From the NCBI RefSeq assembly GCF_014230315.1, contig NZ_JACLAW010000016.1, positions 1 through 64,000 on the forward strand: DNA of 64,000 bases, written 5' to 3'. This DNA comes from Novosphingobium flavum. GTDB taxonomy: Bacteria > Pseudomonadota > Alphaproteobacteria > Sphingomonadales > Sphingomonadaceae. The position numbers and the translations under genes were made by a program. The notes under the pieces were generated by a model. It saw nothing but the letters and a program-made list of their open reading frames with translations, was not told where the DNA came from and ran no database searches. Of this stretch, positions 55,956 through 64,000 are shown piece after piece; the stretch's first letter is position 1; each line of letters starts with the position of its first letter.

Positions 55956-57188
55956 TCAGGCGACCTGCGCCGCGCCCTTGAACAGGGCGGTGCAGCGGCC
56001 TTGCACCGGCTGGCGGTCGAACGGGGTATTGCCCGCGCTGGCGGCCATCTTGTCGGAATTGACGATCCACGGGCGGTCCGCGTCGATCACCGCGAGGTCG
56101 GCGGCAAGGCCTGCCTCAAGCCGTCCGGCCGCGACCCCGAGCAGGCGCGCGGGGTTTTCGGCGAGGAGGGCGAAGGCGCGGGCCGTGTCGATCACCCCGT
56201 CGCGCACCAGATTCAGCGTCATTGGCAGCAGGGTCTCGGCCCCGGCCATGCCCGGTTCGGCATCGGCGAAGGGTAGGCGCTTGTCTTCCGGCCCGCGCGG
56301 ATCGTGGCCCGAGGCGATCACGTCGATCGTGCCATCGGCAATTGCGGCGATCACGGCGCGGCGGTCAGCCTCCTGCCGCAGCGGCGGGGAGAGGCGCAGG
56401 AAGGTGCGGAAATCGGCGAGCGCCGTGTCCGACAGCATAAAGTGGGCCGGGGTGACCCCCGCCGTGACCGCGACGCCGCGGGCCTTGGCGGCGCGGACGA
56501 GATCGAGCGCGGCGCGGGTCGTGACCTGCCGGATGTGGAGGCGGGCGCCGGCCATTTCGGCCAGGGCAATGTCGCGCGCGACGGCAAGGGCCTCGGCCTC
56601 GGCCGGAGCGGAGGGCAGGCCGAGGCGGGTTGCCATTTCAGAGGCCGTCGCGACCGCGCTGCCGGTGATCCCGGCGTCTTCGGCATGGGTGACGACGACC
56701 ATGCCGAGCATGGCGCAGTAGCGCAGCAGGCGCAGCATGGTGCCCGAATCGGAAATCCAGCCGCGCCCGGTGCTGACGGCTTTCGCGCCAGCATCGCGCA
56801 TCAGGGCGACTTCGGCGATTTCGTTGCCTTCGAGCGCGCGGGTGGCGGCGGCGAGCGGGTGGACCCACAGGCCGGGCTTGCCCGACTGGGCTGCGAAGCG
56901 CACGCGGGCCGGATGGTCGAGCGGCGGGCCTTGGTCGGGCATCAGCGCGGCGCGGGTGATCCCGCCGAAGTGGAAGGCAGGCTTGTCGACCGCGAAGACG
57001 CCGAGATCGACGAGGCCGGGGGCAACGAGCTGGCCCCTGGCGTCGAACAGGCGGTCCCCCTCCTGCGGGGTGACGTCGGGGCCGAGCGCGGTGATCCGGT
57101 CACCCTCGGTGCGGATCGTGCCCCTCACCGGCTCGCCGGTGGGCAGGACGAGGCGGGCGTTGGTGATGGCGAGCGGCTGGGAAATCAT
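55956..57188 (-). CDS. pyrC: Dihydroorotase-like protein PyrC', catalytic motif lost
   Basis: 410 residues, amidohydrolase fold. The metal-binding D-x-H-x-H at the start of the barrel is D61-L-G63-V-F65 in [11 protein letters not shown], so both His are gone; later [11 protein letters not shown] keeps its Asp. It overlaps pyrB by 4 bp, the arrangement of pseudomonad pyrB-pyrC', where the inactive DHOase is a structural partner of ATCase. An active dihydroorotase must be elsewhere. Confidence 0.9.
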   Translation of the reverse strand: MISQPLAITNARLVLPTGEPVRGTIRTEGDRITALGPDVTPQEGDRLFDARGQLVAPGLVDLGVFAVDKPAFHFGGITRAALMPDQGPPLDHPARVRFAAQSGKPGLWVHPLAAATRALEGNEIAEVALMRDAGAKAVSTGRGWISDSGTMLRLLRYCAMLGMVVVTHAEDAGITGSAVATASEMATRLGLPSAPAEAEALAVARDIALAEMAGARLHIRQVTTRAALDLVRAAKARGVAVTAGVTPAHFMLSDTALADFRTFLRLSPPLRQEADRRAVIAAIADGTIDVIASGHDPRGPEDKRLPFADAEPGMAGAETLLPMTLNLVRDGVIDTARAFALLAENPARLLGVAAGRLEAGLAADLAVIDADRPWIVNSDKMAASAGNTPFDRQPVQGRCTALFKGAAQVA

Positions 57189-58198
57189 TGCCAGCCCTCC
57201 ACGCCGCGCCCGCGCCTTGTCAGCACGTCGAGGCAGGCCATGCGCATGGCCACGCCCATCTCGACCTGGGTGGTGATCAGCGAGCAGCGCGGATCGTCGG
57301 CCACGTTGCTGTCAATCTCGATCCCGCGGTTCATCGGCCCGGGGTGCATCACGAAGGCGCCGGGCGCGGCCTTGGCGAGGCGGTCTACCGTCAGTCCGTA
57401 GAGGTGGCGGTATTCGCGGGGGGAGGGGACGAACTGGCCCTGCATCCGCTCCAGCTGGAGGCGCAGCATCATCACCACGTCGGCCCCGGCGAGGGCGGCA
57501 TCGAAATCATGGTAGGGCGTGACCTTGAGCTGTTCGATCTCGGCCGGCATCAGCGCGGGCGGGGCGCAGACGCGGACCTCGGCGCCGAGCGTGGTGAGCG
57601 CGTGGATGTTGGAACGGGCGACGCGGCTGTGGAGGATGTCGCCGCAGATCACCACCTTGAGGCCGCAGAACGGCTCGCCGCTCTCCCCCCGCTCGCGGAA
57701 GGCGCGGCGCATGGTGAGGGCATCGAGCAGGCCCTGCGTGGGGTGTTCGTGCTGGCCGTCTCCGGCGTTGAGCACGGGGCAATCAACCTTTTCCGCGATC
57801 AGCCGGACGGCGCCCGAGCTGGCGTGGCGGATCACGATCCCGTCGGCCCGCATGGCGTTGAGGGTGAGGGCCGTGTCGATCAGCGTTTCGCCCTTCTTCA
57901 CCGACGAGGTGGCCGCGTGCATGTTGATCACGTCGGCGCCGAGCCGTTTGCCTGCGATCTCGAACGACAGCAGGGTGCGGGTCGAGTTCTCGAAGAAGGC
58001 GTTGATGATGGTCAGCCCCGAGAGAACCTCGGCGCGCTTCTGCGCGTGACGGTTGAGATCGACCCACTGTTCCGCCTCGTCGAGCAGGAAGAGTAGTTCG
58101 TGCGGGGCGAGGCCGGCCAGGCCGAGCAGGTCGCGATGCGGAAAGGCATCGCCGCCCGCGGGATAGCGGCCTTGCGGGGAAGAGTTCGAGGCTGTCAT
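57185..58198 (-). CDS. pyrB: Aspartate carbamoyltransferase catalytic subunit
   Basis: 337 residues from the ATG at 58198. Carbamoyl-phosphate site [12 protein letters not shown] (STRT), [16 protein letters not shown], and SRVARSN. First committed step of pyrimidine synthesis. Forms an operon with pyrC'. Confidence 0.96.
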   Translation of the reverse strand: MTASNSSPQGRYPAGGDAFPHRDLLGLAGLAPHELLFLLDEAEQWVDLNRHAQKRAEVLSGLTIINAFFENSTRTLLSFEIAGKRLGADVINMHAATSSVKKGETLIDTALTLNAMRADGIVIRHASSGAVRLIAEKVDCPVLNAGDGQHEHPTQGLLDALTMRRAFRERGESGEPFCGLKVVICGDILHSRVARSNIHALTTLGAEVRVCAPPALMPAEIEQLKVTPYHDFDAALAGADVVMMLRLQLERMQGQFVPSPREYRHLYGLTVDRLAKAAPGAFVMHPGPMNRGIEIDSNVADDPRCSLITTQVEMGVAMRMACLDVLTRRGRGVEGWQ

Positions 58199-58293
58199 TG
58201 AAGACAGCGCCTTAGAGGGTGTTTGCCGGTTCGCCAACTGGTGGGAGGGATTCTTTGTGCGTGGACCGGTCCCGCCTGACGGCGTGACCTCGC

Positions 58294-58381
58294 GCCACCC
58301 ACCACCCCGCACCCCCGGCCCAACCGCCCATCGAGTGTACCCTGTGGGCGGTTGGGCCGGGGGTGCGGGGTGGTGGGTGGC
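58294..58381. repeat. 37-bp perfect inverted repeat, 14-nt loop
   Basis: Arms 58294-58330 and 58345-58381 are exact reverse complements over 37 bp (start GCCACCCACCACCCCGCACC, inner end CAACCGCCCA), with loop 58331-58344. Lies in the divergent pyrB/sppA region and would form a very stable cruciform or RNA hairpin. All strands of it give Pro/Gly/His-rich pseudo-ORFs. Confidence 0.95.
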
Positions 58382-58383
58382 AA

Positions 58384-58405
58384 GCCCCTCGCGGAGGCGA
58401 GGGGC
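58384..58405. repeat. Second hairpin next to the 37-bp inverted repeat
   Basis: GCCCCTCGC (58384-58392), loop GGAG, GCGAGGGGC (58397-58405), 9-bp perfect stem three bases after the long repeat. Part of the same structured element, 78 bp before sppA. Confidence 0.75.
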
Positions 58406-58482
58406 GCACCAAGCAAAGAATTGCAAAGCGCTCCACCGGTTCTATCAGGAACCTACTCTCCACTGTGCAGGTTCGACGCTTC

Positions 58483-60360
58483 ATGAAGTTCGCGCGCAAG
58501 GTCTGGCGGCTGTTGGTCGCGATCAAGGATGGGCTGTCGCTGCTGTTCCTGCTGCTGTTTTTCGGCGCGATCTATGCCCTGCTGGCCGGGCGGCCCGGCC
58601 CGGCGCAGGTGCGCGAGGGCGCGCTGTTGCTGCGGCTCAAGGGTGCGGTGGTGGAAGAGCCGGCCGAGGCCGATCCGATCGCCCTGCTGATGAGCGGCGG
58701 GGCGGGGCCGGCCCAGATGCGCGAGCGCGATCTGGTTCGCGCGATCGATACGGCGGCGGGCGACCGCCGGATCAAGGCGGTCGTGCTCGACCTTTCGGGG
58801 TTCACGGGCGCGGGACGGGTGCACCTGGCCGAACTGGGCGCGGCGCTGGACCGGGTGAAAGCGGCGAAGAAGCCGGTGCTGACCTATGCCACCGCCTATG
58901 ACGACGATTCGCTGCTGCTGGCCGCCCATGCCAGCGAGGCGTGGATCAACCCGTTGGGCGCGGCCTATGTGTTGGGGCCGGGCGGGAACAGCCCCTATTA
59001 CGGAGACCTCCTCGCCAAGTGGAAGGTGCAGGTCCACGTCTACCGGGTCGGCACTTACAAGGAATTCGTCGAGCCATATGTGCGCGACGCCATGTCCGAG
59101 CCGGCGCGCGAGGCGCGCAAGGCCGTGCTGGGGGCGCTTTTCGGGGAATGGAAGGCCAATGTCGCCAAGGCGCGGCCCAAGGCCAACCTGGCGCTGGTGA
59201 CCAGCGATCCCGGGGCCTGGCTCAAGGCCTCGGGCGGGGATACGGCCAAGGCGGCGGTCGCGGCCGGGCTGGTCGACCGGATCGGTGACCGGGTGGAGTT
59301 CGGCGAGCGGGTGGCCGCCCTGGTGGGCGAGGACAAGCTCGATCCCAAGGCGGGCTCGTTCGTGCATACCCCGCTGAAGGCCTGGCTCGCGGCGAATCCC
59401 GCCCCGGGCGGCGGCAAGGGCATCGCCGTTCTGACCATCGCCGGGGATATCGTCGATGGCGATGCCGGGCCGGGGATGGCCGGGGGTGACCGGATCGCGG
59501 CCCTGCTGGACGGAGCCGAGGCGAAGAACATCGCCGGGCTGGTGGTGCGGGTCGATTCGCCCGGCGGCTCGGTGCTGGCCTCCGAGCAGATCCGCCGCGC
59601 GATCGAGCGGGTCAAGGCGCGCGGGATTCCGGTGGCCGTGTCGATGGCCAACCTTGCGGCGAGCGGGGGCTACTGGGTTTCGACCCCGGGTGCGCGGATC
59701 TTCGCCGAGCCCGAGACGGTGACCGGTTCGATCGGGATCTTCGCGGTCCTGCCGAGCTTCGAGAAGACGCTGGCCGACTACGGGGTCAAGTCCGACGGGG
59801 TGGGGACCACGCCGATGTCGGGCCAACCCGATATCATCGGCGGCTTCACGCCTGAGGTCGATTCGGTGTTCCAGCAGGGAATCGAGGCCGGCTATGCCCG
59901 GTTCATCGGTCTCGTCGCCAAGTCGCGGGGGAAAACTCCCGCCGATATCGACCGGATCGCGCAGGGGCGCATCTGGGATGGAGGAACGGCGCGGCAGATC
60001 GGGCTGGTCGACCAGTTCGGCGGGCTTGACGATGCGCTCGGCTGGGTCGCGGGGCAGGCGAAACTGGACGAGGGCGACTGGCACCCGGTCTATCTCGGCG
60101 CGGGCCAGGGCGGACTGGCGGCCATGCTGGGCAAGGTGATCGGCGGCGACGACGACAGCGAGGCGCCGGAAAGCGACGCCGTGGCCCGCATCGCCCAGCG
60201 GCGCCAGCAGGCGCTGGGCGCGGCTCTCGCCTCGGTCCAGCGGCTCATGGGCGCCGAGGGCGCGCAGGCGCGGTGCCTTGGTTGTCCCGACGTTCCTGCC
60301 GCCCGCGGCGCGCAGCCAGCGCGGGGCTGGCTGGCGCTGCTGGTGCGGATTTTCGGCTAG
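58483..60360 (+). CDS. sppA: Signal peptide peptidase SppA, 67-kDa type
   Basis: 625 residues from the ATG at 58483. N-terminal TM (about 15-35), then two S49 domains. Catalytic K193 in RVGTYKEFVEPY and S393 in ANLAASGGYWVS. Cleaves signal-peptide remnants in the inner membrane. The double-length form matches E. coli SppA. Confidence 0.93.
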   Translation: MKFARKVWRLLVAIKDGLSLLFLLLFFGAIYALLAGRPGPAQVREGALLLRLKGAVVEEPAEADPIALLMSGGAGPAQMRERDLVRAIDTAAGDRRIKAVVLDLSGFTGAGRVHLAELGAALDRVKAAKKPVLTYATAYDDDSLLLAAHASEAWINPLGAAYVLGPGGNSPYYGDLLAKWKVQVHVYRVGTYKEFVEPYVRDAMSEPAREARKAVLGALFGEWKANVAKARPKANLALVTSDPGAWLKASGGDTAKAAVAAGLVDRIGDRVEFGERVAALVGEDKLDPKAGSFVHTPLKAWLAANPAPGGGKGIAVLTIAGDIVDGDAGPGMAGGDRIAALLDGAEAKNIAGLVVRVDSPGGSVLASEQIRRAIERVKARGIPVAVSMANLAASGGYWVSTPGARIFAEPETVTGSIGIFAVLPSFEKTLADYGVKSDGVGTTPMSGQPDIIGGFTPEVDSVFQQGIEAGYARFIGLVAKSRGKTPADIDRIAQGRIWDGGTARQIGLVDQFGGLDDALGWVAGQAKLDEGDWHPVYLGAGQGGLAAMLGKVIGGDDDSEAPESDAVARIAQRRQQALGAALASVQRLMGAEGAQARCLGCPDVPAARGAQPARGWLALLVRIFG

Positions 60361-60542
60361 GTCTCGACCGGGACTTCGCTGGGCGTTACGCCCGGATTGT
60401 CGGTATCCGGGCCCTGCGGCGGGAAGCCTTCGGGCTCGGGTGGGACCCCGTCGGGCGTGATGACCGGGGGCAGTTCGCCGGGGAGCGACGGATCGATCGG
60501 CTCGGCTTCGTCGGGGCCGGGCGGCGCGGGCTGGGTGGCCAT
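60357..60542 (-). CDS. Small Pro/Glu-rich protein
   Basis: 61 residues, MATQPAPPGPDEAEPIDPSL and an acidic Pro-rich repeat-like body, disordered. Preceded by a good TAGGAGTTT-like site on the minus strand (GGAGACATCAGGAG). Convergent and overlapping sppA by 4 bp. Function unknown. Confidence 0.5.
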   Translation of the reverse strand: MATQPAPPGPDEAEPIDPSLPGELPPVITPDGVPPEPEGFPPQGPDTDNPGVTPSEVPVET

Positions 60543-60671
60543 GGGAAACTCCTGATGTCTCCTGGAACCAGCGTCCCGCCTGCAATATGGTTCCCCCCGC
60601 CCGGCAGCGCTTGCCCTTTTCGCGCGGGGCCGCTACGGGCCTCGGCTTCGGAATTTGGGCTTCGTCGGCAT

Positions 60672-60756
60672 GCGGGCGTGGCGGAATTGGTAGACGCGCT
60701 GGTTTTAGGTACCAGTATCGCAAGATGTGGGGGTTCGAGTCCCTTCGCCCGCACCA
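60672..60756 (+). tRNA. tRNA-Leu (anticodon UAG)
   Basis: GCGGGCGTGGCGGAATTGG, anticodon arm CTGGT TTTAGGT ACCAG (anticodon TAG), long variable arm, GTTCGAGTC, encoded CCA. Class II. 58 bp ahead of tig. Confidence 0.96.
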
Positions 60757-60814
60757 GTTTCCAGCCATCTTCGGGCCGACGCGGCAAGGGTGTTTGAAGA
60801 AGGCTTCTTTTGTC

Positions 60815-62365
60815 ATGCAGATTGTCGAGACCACCAACGAGGGTTTGAAGCGCGCCTACACGATCACGATCAAGGCCAGCCTGATCGCCGATCGCGTGGA
60901 AGGCGAAGTGGCGAAGATCGCGCCGCAGGTGCGGATGCCCGGTTTCCGCCCGGGCAAGGTGCCGGCCAACCTCGTCAAGAAGATGCACGGCGCCGCGCTC
61001 CATAGCGATGCGCTGCAGGCCGCGATCCGCGAAGCGATGGACAAGCTGGTGGCCGACAAGGCCCTGCGCCCGGCCATGCAGCCCGCCGTCGCGCTGGGTG
61101 AAGGCTACGAGGAAGGCAAGGACGCCGAGCTGACCGTCAGCCTCGAGGTCCTGCCCGTGATCGCCGCGCCGTCGGTCGATGGCCTCAAGCTCGACAAGCT
61201 GACCGTTCCGGTCACCGACGAGCAGGTCGACGAGCAGCTCCAGCGCATCGCCGCCGGCGCCAAGAACTTCACCGAGGCCAAGAAGGGCCACAAGGCCGCG
61301 ACCGGCGACCAGCTGATCATCGACTTCGCCGGCAAGCTTGACGGCGAGCTGTTCGACGGCGGTTCGGCCGAGGACGCGGCGCTGGAAATCGGCTCGGGCC
61401 GCTTCATCCCCGGCTTCGAGGAGCAGCTGGTCGGCGTGAAGGCCGGTGACGAGACCACCATCACCGTGACTTTCCCGGCCGACTATCCGGCCGCCAACCT
61501 TGCCGGCAAGGACGCGACCTTCGACATCAAGGTCAAGGAAGTGAAGGTCGCCGGCGAGACCAAGATCGACGAGGACTTCGCCAAGAACCTCGGCCTCGAG
61601 AGCCTTGAGCAGCTCAAGGGCCTGCTGCGCGGCCAGCTGGAGCAGGAAACTGCCGGCCTAACCCGCACCCAGATGAAGCGCCAGCTGCTCGACATCCTTG
61701 CCGCCGGCCACGATTTCGACGTGCCGCCCTCGATGGTGGAAGCCGAGTTCGAGCAGATCTGGGCCCAGCTGACGCAGGAAGCCCAGCGCGAGGAAAACCC
61801 CGAGGAAGCTCTCGCGGAGATCGAGGCCGAGAAGGGCGACTACCGCAAGATCGCCGAGCGCCGCGTGCGTCTTGGCCTGCTGCTGTCGGAAATCGGCCAG
61901 GCCAACGGCGTGGAAGTGAGCCAGCAGGAAATGTCCATGCTGCTCTCGCAGGCTGCCCAGCAGTACCGCCCGGAAGACCGCCAGCGCTTCATCGAATACG
62001 TCCGCTCCGAGCCGCTCGCCGCCGCCCAGCTGCGCGCCCCGCTCTATGAGGACAAGGTCGTCGACTTCCTGTTCGACAAGGCCGAAGTGAGCGAGCGCGA
62101 AGTGACCCGCGACGAGCTGCAGGCCGCGATCGAAGCCGAGGAAGGCGCTGTCGCCGCTCCGGCCGAGAAGAAGAAGGCCCCGGCGAAGAAGGCGACCAAG
62201 GCCGCCGCAGAAGCTCCGGCTGAAGCTCCGGCCGCGGACGCTGCCGAGAAGCCGGCCAAGAAGGCTCCGGCGAAGAAGGCCAAGGCCGAGGAAGCTGCCG
62301 CCGAGGGCGCCGAAGAGGCCGCTCCGAAGAAGAAGGCTCCGGCCAAGAAGAAGACCGAGGCCTGA
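60815..62365 (+). CDS. tig: Trigger factor with histone-like C-terminal tail
   Basis: 516 residues, about 70-80 more than usual. Ribosome-binding GFRPGKVPANL (about 44-54), PPIase domain (DQLIIDFAGKLDGELFDGG, about 165-245), C-domain to about 440. Residues 447-516 are an Ala/Lys/Pro/Glu tail with repeated KKAPAKKA, like histone H1 or AlgP. Peptidyl-prolyl isomerase and nascent-chain chaperone. Confidence 0.95.
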   Translation: MQIVETTNEGLKRAYTITIKASLIADRVEGEVAKIAPQVRMPGFRPGKVPANLVKKMHGAALHSDALQAAIREAMDKLVADKALRPAMQPAVALGEGYEEGKDAELTVSLEVLPVIAAPSVDGLKLDKLTVPVTDEQVDEQLQRIAAGAKNFTEAKKGHKAATGDQLIIDFAGKLDGELFDGGSAEDAALEIGSGRFIPGFEEQLVGVKAGDETTITVTFPADYPAANLAGKDATFDIKVKEVKVAGETKIDEDFAKNLGLESLEQLKGLLRGQLEQETAGLTRTQMKRQLLDILAAGHDFDVPPSMVEAEFEQIWAQLTQEAQREENPEEALAEIEAEKGDYRKIAERRVRLGLLLSEIGQANGVEVSQQEMSMLLSQAAQQYRPEDRQRFIEYVRSEPLAAAQLRAPLYEDKVVDFLFDKAEVSEREVTRDELQAAIEAEEGAVAAPAEKKKAPAKKATKAAAEAPAEAPAADAAEKPAKKAPAKKAKAEEAAAEGAEEAAPKKKAPAKKKTEA

Positions 62366-62392
62366 TCCGCGCGATCGGTGCCAGGTGCGAGG

Positions 62393-62418
62393 GGGCGGGC
62401 CGCAAGGTCCGCCCTTTT
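62393..62418 (+). terminator. Terminator after tig
   Basis: GGGCGGGCC (62393-62401), GCAA tetraloop, GGTCCGCCC (62406-62414), TTTT. 9-bp stem with one G-U. Confidence 0.88.
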
Positions 62419-62764
62419 CGTTTCTTTCCGGCCAATCGGGCGGCGGAGCGCGGAAGCCAAGTGCGCCGACGCCCCTTGCGGAACGCCGGCGCTTCCCCTC
62501 GGTGGTGGGGGGAATGGATCGCCCCGGGCGGGGCCTTGCCCTGGAATGGCTGGCGCGCGGATTCGGTTCCAGCGACGTTTGATCCGATCCGGTTGGAATT
62601 TTTCGCGGAATTCGCGGGCGAAGCCGGCGGGCCGCACGGGGCAGGGAGCCGGCTGCCGGCCTTTTCCGGGGCGGGAGGCCGTTCCCCCCGCTTTTCGGGG
62701 TTAATGCCCTTGAACATCGCCGCCCGGCACGCGACATAGGCCGGACAACGCAATGAGGACCTCC
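62419..62764. promoter_or_regulatory. tig-clpP spacer with candidate heat-shock promoter
   Basis: 346 bp without a supportable gene. GC-rich, with short imperfect palindromes (CCGGCTGCCGG near 62655). CTTGAA at 62709-62714 and GACATA at 62733-62738, 18 bp apart, could form a sigma-32-like promoter 27 bp before the clpP start; weak match. Confidence 0.35.
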
Positions 62765-63448
62765 ATGCTCGATCTGTTCGGTGCTTCTTCTGCCCAGGGC
62801 AAGTTTTCTGTCGATCCCGTTACCGGCGCGCTCGTGCCGGTGGTGGTCGAGCAGACGAGCCGGGGGGAACGTTCCTTCGACATCTATTCGCGCCTTCTGC
62901 GCGAGCGCATCATCTTCGTGACCGGCGAGATCGAGGACCACATGGCCTCGATCATCGTGGCGCAGTTGCTGTTCCTCGAATCGGAAAATCCGTCGAAGGA
63001 CATCTCGATGTACATCAACTCGCCCGGCGGCGTGGTGACGGCGGGCATGGCGATCCACGACACCATGCAGTACATCCGCCCGCGCGTTTCGACCGTGTGC
63101 ATCGGCCAGGCCGCCTCGATGGGCTCGTTCCTGCTCGCCTCCGGCGAGCCGGGGATGCGCATTGCCCTGCCGAACTCGCGGATCATGGTTCACCAGCCCT
63201 CGGGCGGGGCGCGCGGCATGGCCTCGGACATCGAGATCCAGGCCCGCGAGATCCTGCGGATGCGCAAGCGTCTCAATGACATGTACGTGAAGTACACGGG
63301 CAAGACCCTCGACGAGATCGAGCGGGCGATGGACCGCGACACCTTCCTCGAGGCCGACGAGGCACTGGCCTTCGGCCTGGTCGACAAGGTGTTCGAGAGC
63401 CGTCCGGCGTCCGACGCGATCCCGTCGCCGGACGACCCGACGACCTGA
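62765..63448 (+). CDS. clpP: ATP-dependent Clp protease proteolytic subunit
   Basis: 227 residues from the ATG at 62765, served by the AGGACC Shine-Dalgarno; an ATG four codons earlier (62753) lacks one. Catalytic S118 (GQAASMGS) and H143 (IMVHQPSGG), and Asp192 in the DRDT region. A 14-mer protease working with ClpX. Confidence 0.96.
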   Translation: MLDLFGASSAQGKFSVDPVTGALVPVVVEQTSRGERSFDIYSRLLRERIIFVTGEIEDHMASIIVAQLLFLESENPSKDISMYINSPGGVVTAGMAIHDTMQYIRPRVSTVCIGQAASMGSFLLASGEPGMRIALPNSRIMVHQPSGGARGMASDIEIQAREILRMRKRLNDMYVKYTGKTLDEIERAMDRDTFLEADEALAFGLVDKVFESRPASDAIPSPDDPTT

Positions 63449-63474
63449 GGCGAGATAGGTAGTTGTCCTTGGGT

Positions 63475-63528
63475 AGGGCCTTCCACTTCATGAGCCGGGA
63501 GCCTTCAGCACCCGGCAAGGAAGGCCTT
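63475..63528. other. Compound stem-loop between clpP and clpX
   Basis: Outer stem AGGGCCTTCC (63475-63484) with GGAAGGCCTT (63519-63528), 10 bp with one G-U; inner stem GCCGGG (63494-63499) with CCCGGC (63511-63516). No T-run follows, so it is more likely a processing or attenuation structure than a full terminator. Confidence 0.65.
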
Positions 63529-63607
63529 GCTAAAGGGCAGGATTGATAAAAATCGGCGCCGGGCTATCCTCGGCGAGTCTCCCCCGCGGGGACTAACAGG
63601 AAAAGGC

Positions 63608-64000
63608 ATGACGAAACTGAGCGGATCGGACGCTAAGAGCACCCTCTACTGCAGCTTCTGCGGAAAGTCGCAGCACGAGGTGCGCAAGCTCATCGCCGGG
63701 CCGACGGTGTTCATCTGCGATGAATGCGTCGAGCTGTGCAACGACATCATTCGCGAGGAAACCAAGGCCGGCATCGCCGGCAAGAAGGACGGCGGCGTGC
63801 CGTCGCCCCGCGACATCTTCGAGACGCTGAACGACTATGTGATCGGGCAGGACCGCGCCAAGCGCGTGCTGTCGGTGGCGGTGCACAACCACTACAAGCG
63901 CTTGAAGCACAGTGGCAAGGGCGGCGAGGTTGAGCTGTCGAAGTCCAACATCCTGCTTGTCGGGCCGACCGGTTGCGGCAAGACGCTGCTGGCCCAGACC
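63608..64000 (+). CDS. clpX: Clp protease ATP-binding subunit ClpX (3' end beyond window)
   Basis: 131 residues visible, runs off the window end. N-terminal zinc-binding domain (C-x2-C...C-x2-[11 protein letters not shown] and FICDECVEL), then AAA+ with [15 protein letters not shown] and Walker [11 protein letters not shown] at about residue 119-128. Unfolds and feeds substrates to ClpP. Preceded by AAAAGG. Confidence 0.97.
   Translation, partial: MTKLSGSDAKSTLYCSFCGKSQHEVRKLIAGPTVFICDECVELCNDIIREETKAGIAGKKDGGVPSPRDIFETLNDYVIGQDRAKRVLSVAVHNHYKRLKHSGKGGEVELSKSNILLVGPTGCGKTLLAQT

Noticed and set aside
58257-58901. Coding frame running through the 37-bp inverted repeat into sppA
   Set aside because: The Pro/Gly/His-rich translation comes from the palindrome itself and appears on both strands; the sppA start at 58483 follows it.

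Overview
The window is a 64 kb chromosomal segment of a high-G+C alphaproteobacterium, most likely a sphingomonad (Novosphingobium/Sphingomonas-like). Reasons: the outer-membrane receptor type, TolC-less SPOR/TPR proteins, UPF0262, DUF3297, FtsE/X with very Ala/Arg-rich sequences, MetX-MetW, the pyrB-pyrC' pair, and a recurring CGTCATTGCGAG-type intergenic repeat typical of such genomes. Genus is inference; no rRNA is present to settle it.

Layout. 1-5.3 kb: accessory metabolism, with a LysR fragment, a TetR regulator, a TonB-dependent receptor and a GcvT-fold protein related to tetrahydrofolate-dependent aryl O-demethylases. 5.3-11.7 kb: a compact mobile-looking island lying directly at the 3' end of a tRNA-Leu(GAG). 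It has an XRE regulator, a secreted unknown, a GIY-YIG nuclease, and a leftward operon of unknown ORF, ParB/adenine-type methyltransferase, DUF5681 protein and terminase large subunit. There is no capsid, tail or integrase gene. 11.8-23.5 kb: housekeeping genes (zinc-ribbon protein, ftsEX, YdcF-like, plsC, NRAMP-like transporter, tyrA-hisC, metXW, fdhD, VOC protein, GST). 23.5-28 kb: a nucleoside-diphosphate-sugar-type reductase, gmd, and a DprE1/DprE2-like epimerase pair. 28.4-33.8 kb: ftsH, rpoZ, dnaB, UPF0262, GH25-like. 33.8-38.5 kb: cdd, a SIR2-like protein, rplKA, cupin, lipoprotein, CinA-like. 38.6-46.3 kb: corA, a CDF transporter, rimO, DUF1761, the serS-surE-nlpD-like operon, and twin DUF2892 proteins. 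46.3-55.9 kb: TonB-like, tRNA-Val, DUF3297, CHAP, der, DUF418, two SPOR proteins, ParA and its partner, MHYT. 55.9-64 kb: pyrB-pyrC', sppA, tRNA-Leu(UAG), tig, clpP, and the start of clpX (cut by the window end).

How the genes work together. Several blocks are clear transcription units with 1-4 bp overlaps: ftsE-ftsX, ydcF-plsC, hisC-tyrA, metX-metW, serS-surE-nlpD, pyrB-pyrC', dprE1-dprE2 and MTase-DUF5681-terL. tig-clpP-clpX is the conserved protein-quality-control cluster. The most unusual content is the terminase/methyltransferase mini-island with its TTTCCCTG repeats, the SIR2-like protein, a 37-bp perfect inverted repeat upstream of sppA, a histone-H1-like tail on trigger factor, and several enzymes whose catalytic motifs are altered (PyrC', GH25-like, NlpD-like, NRAMP-like).
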